NCBI RefSeq assembly: GCF_004346185.1
Contig: NZ_SMAI01000004.1
Span: 248,001 to 312,000 of the forward strand
Origin: Aquabacter spiritensis
Lineage (GTDB): Bacteria; Pseudomonadota; Alphaproteobacteria; Rhizobiales; Xanthobacteraceae
Direction of reading: 5' to 3'
Length of the DNA stretch: 64,000 nucleotides
Within the stretch, counting starts at the first letter, position 1. Each line of letters begins with the position of its first letter. Shown piece after piece: positions 58,979-64,000 of this stretch. The notes under the pieces are model-generated. The model did no database searches and was not told the origin of the DNA. It worked only from the letters and a program-made list of their open reading frames with translations. The position numbers and the translations under genes are program-made.

Positions 58979-59857
58979 GTGCGCGTCACTCTCATTCACA
59001 ACACCGGGGCGGGGGATGGGGATGCGAGCGCCGAGGACATCGTTTCCCGCCTGAGCGAGCTCGGCCACTCTACCGACTGTTTCCCGGGCAAGGGGCCGAA
59101 GCTTGCGGAGGCGCTCGCACGGCCGGCGGATCTCATCGCCGTCGCCGGCGGTGATGGCACCGTGAACCGGGTTCTGAAGCGGCTCCCACCGTCCTCCCCT
59201 CCCGTCGCCATCCTGCCATTCGGAACGGCGAACAACATTGCCCTGTCTCTCGGGATTTGCGGCGATTGGAACGTGCTCGCAGAAGGCTGGCGCGACGGGG
59301 CGGCGGGCCGCCTCGATATCGGCACAGTCGCGCATGCGGACGGGGTGCAGAGCGTGGTCGAGGGCGTCGGCACCGGGGCTGTCGCCGCTGCCATGCGCCG
59401 GCTCGACAACATGACGGGGTCGTCGAAGACACAGCTGCGGCGCGCCCGAACGGCGATCGTCCGGGCCGTCCGCCGCAAGAAGGTTCGATCATTCCTGTTC
59501 GAAGTGGATGGACGCCGCGTCGAAGTCGAGGCGATCTTCGCAGAGATCACCAATATCAGCCGCATCGGCCCCAAGCTCAATCTGGCGCCTTCGGCCGATC
59601 TGGACGACGGGCAGGCGGAACTGGTTTACGCGCTCGAACACCAGCGCGACGCCTTTGCGGAATGGCTCGAACGCGGCGGCGACGAGGGGCCGCCGCCTCT
59701 GCAATGCCTGCGGGGGCGCCGGATTACGATTTTTCACGCCAATAAGCGGCTGCGGGTCGACGACGATCTCGACGTGTCCGCCGCGGCCGCTTTGCCCCTC
59801 ACGCTGGACATGGGGGGACGCAAGGCGCCGATTCTGCTGCCGCCGCGGCGGGCCTGA
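58979..59857 (+). CDS. Diacylglycerol/lipid kinase-like protein (YegS/DagK family)
   Basis: Cytosolic or membrane-associated kinase-fold protein of 292 residues. VRVTLIHNTGAGDGDAS opens the catalytic domain, IAVAGGDGTVNRVLKRL is the nucleotide-binding GGDGT motif, and VAILPFGTANNIALSLGI is the second conserved loop. The C-terminal beta-sandwich includes DDGQAELVYALEH and the FHANKRLRVDDDL stretch. It probably phosphorylates a lipid such as diacylglycerol or sphingoid base. GTG 58979 is chosen because the conserved domain begins there with GGGGAG just upstream; the in-frame ATG 58868 would add a basic leader. It lies 100 bp upstream of the inositol-phosphatase-family gene on the same strand. 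Confidence 0.85.
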   Translation: MRVTLIHNTGAGDGDASAEDIVSRLSELGHSTDCFPGKGPKLAEALARPADLIAVAGGDGTVNRVLKRLPPSSPPVAILPFGTANNIALSLGICGDWNVLAEGWRDGAAGRLDIGTVAHADGVQSVVEGVGTGAVAAAMRRLDNMTGSSKTQLRRARTAIVRAVRRKKVRSFLFEVDGRRVEVEAIFAEITNISRIGPKLNLAPSADLDDGQAELVYALEHQRDAFAEWLERGGDEGPPPLQCLRGRRITIFHANKRLRVDDDLDVSAAAALPLTLDMGGRKAPILLPPRRA

Positions 59858-59957
59858 CTATGCCGGGCGCATTCCAGCTTGCCACCGATGTGCGCTCTGC
59901 CGACGAGGCCGAGCCGACTCTTTTCCGGATCGGCGATCGCGCGAAGGGAAACGTTCG

Positions 59958-60809
59958 ATGTCGATGAAGTCTTCGCAGCTCTCGGACGAGACACTGAAGG
60001 CGATCGAGGCGCTCGCCGTCGATCTCGCCCGCTTGGCGGGATCGGAGATCACCGCCGCGCTCGGCGGCAGTCTGGCGGTGCGCTACAAGCCCGGGGCCGA
60101 GGACGCGCTTTCGCTGCGCGACCCGGTGTCCGAAGTCGACACGCGGGTCGAGGAAATCATCCGTTTGCGCTTGGCCGACAGCTTTCCGGACCACGAAATC
60201 CTCGGCGAGGAGTTCGACGACGCGCGGATCTACGGCTCCGGCTTCATCTGGGCGGTCGACCCGATCGACGGGACGACGAATTTCGTCAACGGATTTCCCC
60301 TGTTCGCCGGGTCCATCGGGGTTCTCTATGAGGGGCGGCCGGTCGCGGGGGCGCTGTGGGTCTCGACGAGCCACGCGCTTCGGCCAGGAATCTACCATGC
60401 CCGAAAATCGGGGCCTTTGATGTTCGAGACCGACGTCATCACGCCCTCGGCCAATGCGGCGGTACGGCGGCGCCTCGTGGGCCAGCCGGGCCTCGTGGAG
60501 CAGCGCGGCATCATTGCCGAGCCCCGCAAGACCGGGTCCGCTGCCGTCGAATGCGCGTTCGTGGCCGCGGGCCTCATGCAGGCCGCGTGGTTCGCCGCGC
60601 CGAATGTGTGGGACGTCGCGGGAGGACTCGCTTTGGTCGAGGCGGCGGGCGGCGCCGTGCAGACGCGCGGACCGGAGGGATGGGCGCCCTTTTCCGCCTT
60701 CGCCGGGCCGACCGGGGAGGACGAGATTCCCGATCTCCGGGCGTGGCGCCAGCCGATCGCCATCGGCGAAGCGACGATGGTCGAGGACCTCTGCGCGGCC
60801 CTCGCCTGA
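59958..60809 (+). CDS. Inositol monophosphatase family protein
   Basis: Mg-dependent phosphatase of 283 residues. Metal-binding residues are E84 in ILGEEF and D101 and D104 in VDPIDGTTNFVNG, with the later NVWDVAGGLALVEAAGG supplying the third aspartate. All key residues are present, so activity is expected on an inositol phosphate, histidinol phosphate, sugar phosphate or PAP-like substrate; the sequence does not discriminate. ATG 59958 has GAAGGGA about 9 bp upstream; a second in-frame ATG lies two codons later. It probably shares a transcript with the lipid kinase gene before it. Confidence 0.88.
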   Translation: MSMKSSQLSDETLKAIEALAVDLARLAGSEITAALGGSLAVRYKPGAEDALSLRDPVSEVDTRVEEIIRLRLADSFPDHEILGEEFDDARIYGSGFIWAVDPIDGTTNFVNGFPLFAGSIGVLYEGRPVAGALWVSTSHALRPGIYHARKSGPLMFETDVITPSANAAVRRRLVGQPGLVEQRGIIAEPRKTGSAAVECAFVAAGLMQAAWFAAPNVWDVAGGLALVEAAGGAVQTRGPEGWAPFSAFAGPTGEDEIPDLRAWRQPIAIGEATMVEDLCAALA

Positions 60810-60989
60810 GCGCGCCGGAGCGACTTTCCCGCCGGCGCGCGGGCGCTTGAGCCGTCGCCGTCCATCGCCCGAACTTCCCGATGCGGGACCGGGCCACGCC
60901 TGTCCTCCCAGCCCCTTGGAGCGCGTCTCGCTCCCTTGTTCTAAAGCATCGTTTGGCTAATCTGCGCGCTTCAGGCACGGGGGGCAGAG

Positions 60990-63890
60990 ATGGCCTACAG
61001 CGAAATTGCAAATTCGACGTTTCTCGACCTTGCGGGGTATCGCGTTACAGAAGCAACGACCGTCATCGACGCCTATGGATTTCCTCCCGCCGATGTGACG
61101 GTGGCGCCCGCCGCCGGCTTTCTCGGCTTCAACGTGGCGCTCGTTCTCGATCGATACACGTCCGAGACGTCGCTTCTGGCCGAAAGCTGGGGGATGCGGC
61201 AGCAAACCTTGGCAGAGTTGAACAGCTCGGGCGAACTGTGGGACGTCTACGGCGCCGACAAGGTCAAATATGGCGAGGTCACGGACCACCTCACGAATAC
61301 GCTCGGCCTCACCATTCTCGATGCGTCGAACAGCAATTACGTGTCGTCGGCGGAATCGCGGACGATCTGGGTCGAGATCAATTCGCCGTCCGATTTCTCC
61401 AGCCTCTTCGGGACGGACCTGTATCTCTATCTCAACCCGTCGGACACCAGCGATTTCCTGTATTTCTGGAACGGCAATCTCTCGCTCGAGGAGAGCTGGG
61501 ACGTCGAGGGCCTCTGGGTGGATACCGGAATCGAGGTTCCGCCGTCGAATTTCGTGCCGGGCGTCGAAGGCGCGCTCACCCAGGGGTGGCAGAGCCCCGG
61601 CAACGGGGCGGTCGGCAACCAGCCCATGCTCGCGCCGCAGGACATCGCGAACGATCTGTACAATTTTCCGCTGGCGAATTTCGACGTCGAGACCGGCCTG
61701 ATCGGCCTGATCGAGCCGGGCATCGGCTCGGCCGTGAACGGAGCCACGACCTTCGACGAGCGTCTCGAGACCTATCTGTCGGGGATCGGGGTGGCAGGGA
61801 CCGGGACGGTGACGACACAGGGTGCCGACGGTCAGACGATGGAATCGGGCGGGGGCGGCGAGCGCTCCCTCGACATCGCCGTCGCGGCCTCCATCAACCC
61901 CAACAGCGATATCCGGCTCTATGTCGGCTCCGGCGAGACCGACGCCACAGGGAATGCGCAGGCCTCGACCTTCACGGCGATCCAGAGCGCGATCTGGGAT
62001 ACCGCTTACAATCCAGGCGTGCTTTCCAGTTCCTTCGGCGACTATCAGAGCATGAGCCCGGATTCGCCCTTCTACTGGGCCTATCGACAGCTCTTCATCG
62101 ACGCCGCGCTGCGCAACCAGACCGTGTTCGATGCGCTGGGCGACGGCGGCTCCGGCAACGAGCTCGGCAACGGCCTGACCAATCTCGCTTATAACGAGAC
62201 CAGCCCCTATGTGGTGATGGTGGGGGGCACCGCGATCTCGAACCTGTCCTCGGCTAAGGACGATCCGACCCTGACGCTCTCCACCAATATCGTCCAGCAG
62301 GCGCTGGCCGGCGACCCGGCGACCATCTGGCAATTGGTCTCCGGCGGTCTGACTGTCCTGCCGGCGGACCTGTCGAACCTCCAGGTGTTTCTGGAGGCGG
62401 TCTGGAACCAATATTATGTCTCCGGCACCAACATCACCACGCTCGGCTATTTCGAGGGCGGCTATACCGAGAACACGACGACGTCCGGAGGCGTCGATCC
62501 GACCCAGCCGACCCCGTCTTATCAACTGGCCTACGGTCTCAATCCGGTGACCGCCGACCCCAGCGCGGAATCCGGGCGCGGCGCGCCCGATGTCGCGGCG
62601 AATGCTGGGGGCAACACCGCATACCTCGTGCCCGACGGGAATATGGAAGGCACCGGCCCAAGCGGCGGGACGAGCGCGGCGACGCCGCTCTGGGCGTCGC
62701 TGGCGGTCCAGATCAACACCATCTTCAACGATCAGGGCCTGCCCAATCTCGGCTATATGAACGACCTGCTCTACATCGTCTCGGCGGTCGCGCCCGGCGC
62801 GTTCAACGACGTGACGATCGGCAACAACATGTCCTCCTTCACCGTCGGAGGGGCCTATACGACCGGTGGCGAGAGCGTGAACCCGACCAATTTCGGCTAT
62901 GAGGCCGGCGAGGGCTACGATTACGTGTCCGGGCTCGGCACGCCGAACGGCGTCCTGCTGGCGCGCGCGCTGACCACGCTCGCCCATTCGCAGATGTACT
63001 TCCCGGACGTTCCGAACGTCCTCGACATCGGCATCGGGCCGAACTGGATCAGCGGGGCGACCCAAAGCCTGCTGTTCCAGCCGACCCTCACCGCTGACGA
63101 GACCTGGTCGGTGTCCCTCGGCGGCAGCGCGGTGAGCTTCTCAGGCGGGCCGTCCGGCGCCTATGCCTGGACCAACCAGTTCGCCCAGCAAAGCCTCCAG
63201 GCGGATTTCGCGGCCGACCTCGTGACGATGTTCGACCGCTATGCCCATGGGCAGGTCTATCAGGCCGAGCTCGCCTACAATACCAGCGTCGAGGTCACGA
63301 TGGGCGGGACGGAGACCGACCAGCCCCAGGCGCTCCTCACCTCACCCTACGGCTTCGTCGACTTCGTCTCCGACGGCGGGGACGGATCGGTGCAGGTGGC
63401 GCGGCCCGTCGCTATTGCCACCACCGCGCTCGGCGCGGACGACCAGGACGTGGTGGTGCGGATGCGGCAGAACGGGATGAACGACATTTCCGTGCTGTTC
63501 TACGAGGTGGATGACCTGTCAGGCGCGATCGGCGGCGTGGATCCCGGCGAGGCGGGCTATGCGGCGGCGGTCGCAGGCCGTGCCTACCAGACCGGCGGCG
63601 GGGCCACCTGGATTGCCGGGGAGGGCTATGGCCAATATTCCCAGACCGAGATCGTCGGAGTGGATGGCGGCGACCTCATCGCCATGAGCCTGACCAGCGG
63701 CGGCCATACCTATTACGCCTTCGCCGCCGCCAACGAGCAGGTGGACGGGCAATCGGTCGCCCATCTGTGGAATTACGGGCTGAACACCTGGGGGTGGGAA
63801 GACCTCTATGGCGGCGGCGACCAGGATTTCAACGACCTCGTCGTCCAGCTCGACTTCACCTCCACCGCCGGCGCCGAATATTTGGTGTAG
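60990..63890 (+). CDS. S53 (sedolisin) serine-carboxyl peptidase with C-terminal DUF4114-like domain
   Basis: Large protease of 966 residues. The N-terminal part (to about 210) fits a sedolisin pro-domain. The catalytic domain has the E-x3-D pair E291/D295 (ERSLDIAVAASINP), D351 in SSSFGDY as likely oxyanion aspartate, and S562 in SGGTSAATPLWA. The calcium-site region GAFNDVTIGNN followed by GYDYVSGLGTPNG is also present, so the enzyme looks active. The C-terminal region ends with a DUF4114-type motif (GGGDQDFNDLVVQLDF). There is no Sec signal peptide. The extreme C-terminus, EYLV, resembles the acidic-plus-hydrophobic ending of type I-secreted proteases. Sedolisins act at acidic pH. No type I secretion genes lie in the window. 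Confidence 0.88.
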   Translation: MAYSEIANSTFLDLAGYRVTEATTVIDAYGFPPADVTVAPAAGFLGFNVALVLDRYTSETSLLAESWGMRQQTLAELNSSGELWDVYGADKVKYGEVTDHLTNTLGLTILDASNSNYVSSAESRTIWVEINSPSDFSSLFGTDLYLYLNPSDTSDFLYFWNGNLSLEESWDVEGLWVDTGIEVPPSNFVPGVEGALTQGWQSPGNGAVGNQPMLAPQDIANDLYNFPLANFDVETGLIGLIEPGIGSAVNGATTFDERLETYLSGIGVAGTGTVTTQGADGQTMESGGGGERSLDIAVAASINPNSDIRLYVGSGETDATGNAQASTFTAIQSAIWDTAYNPGVLSSSFGDYQSMSPDSPFYWAYRQLFIDAALRNQTVFDALGDGGSGNELGNGLTNLAYNETSPYVVMVGGTAISNLSSAKDDPTLTLSTNIVQQALAGDPATIWQLVSGGLTVLPADLSNLQVFLEAVWNQYYVSGTNITTLGYFEGGYTENTTTSGGVDPTQPTPSYQLAYGLNPVTADPSAESGRGAPDVAANAGGNTAYLVPDGNMEGTGPSGGTSAATPLWASLAVQINTIFNDQGLPNLGYMNDLLYIVSAVAPGAFNDVTIGNNMSSFTVGGAYTTGGESVNPTNFGYEAGEGYDYVSGLGTPNGVLLARALTTLAHSQMYFPDVPNVLDIGIGPNWISGATQSLLFQPTLTADETWSVSLGGSAVSFSGGPSGAYAWTNQFAQQSLQADFAADLVTMFDRYAHGQVYQAELAYNTSVEVTMGGTETDQPQALLTSPYGFVDFVSDGGDGSVQVARPVAIATTALGADDQDVVVRMRQNGMNDISVLFYEVDDLSGAIGGVDPGEAGYAAAVAGRAYQTGGGATWIAGEGYGQYSQTEIVGVDGGDLIAMSLTSGGHTYYAFAAANEQVDGQSVAHLWNYGLNTWGWEDLYGGGDQDFNDLVVQLDFTSTAGAEYLV

Positions 63891-64000
63891 GCCGGTCGCG
63901 ACAAGCGAACCAGCCGGCCCAATCGCTGCCCACCGTCGTCGCGGATCCGCCCGCGGCGGTGGCCGTTCGGCGCGCCCGGATCGGGCGTGCGGCGTTCCGC

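Overview
The window is G+C-rich bacterial DNA (roughly two thirds G+C by eye) with dense coding, strong GC3 bias and long spurious antisense frames. The gene content points to an alphaproteobacterium, most likely a member of the Hyphomicrobiales: several solute-binding-protein transport systems (HAAT-type ABC, TRAP, tripartite tricarboxylate), a CO-dehydrogenase-like molybdenum hydroxylase, a DUF1127 protein, and a very large Gly-rich autotransporter. I cannot name the genus.

Layout. 1-5.5 kb: the 3' part of pheT, a GcvA-like LysR regulator, gabT, and a convergent HpcH/HpaI-type CoA-ester lyase. 5.7-7.6 kb: a GAF/degenerate-GGDEF/EAL c-di-GMP phosphodiesterase. 7.9-16.4 kb: one long operon with the three subunits of a molybdenum hydroxylase followed by a complete branched-chain-amino-acid-type ABC importer (binding protein, two permeases, two ATPases). 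16.7-20.2 kb: a likely zinc-starvation unit, a His-rich TonB-dependent receptor and a ZigA-type COG0523 GTPase behind two Zur-like boxes. 20.3-21.8 kb: a soluble double-PAS chemoreceptor. 22.1-32.4 kb: a single gene of about 3,440 codons for an autotransporter with at least 37 copies of a Gly-rich repeat. 32.6-39.0 kb: tspO, then a split TRAP cluster (dctQM; osmC-dctP-peroxiredoxin) with an AraC regulator in the middle. 39.2-47.3 kb: a TPP enzyme, a 2-hydroxymuconic-semialdehyde-type dehydrogenase and tctABC, divergent from a UbiD decarboxylase. 47.4-48.4 kb: an A+T-rich orphan membrane gene next to tRNA-Gln(CTG). 48.9-52.4 kb: small genes, tRNA-Ala(CGC), doxX and marC. 52.5-57.3 kb: a ytcA-mdtNOP-like efflux operon. 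57.8-64.0 kb: a choloylglycine-hydrolase-family enzyme, a YegS-like lipid kinase, an inositol-monophosphatase-family enzyme and a secreted S53 (sedolisin) peptidase.

How they work together. Two clusters pair a dedicated importer with enzymes for an organic acid or heterocycle (molybdenum hydroxylase + ABC; UbiD/TPP/ALDH + Tct). The TRAP cluster pairs an importer with thiol-redox proteins. The least explained signals are regulatory DNA: a 23-bp sequence shared by the two halves of the TRAP cluster, a 25-bp inverted repeat between tctC and ubiD, tandem Zur-like boxes, and GC-rich hairpins directly downstream of solute-binding-protein genes. I saw no phage, plasmid, insertion sequence or CRISPR array.
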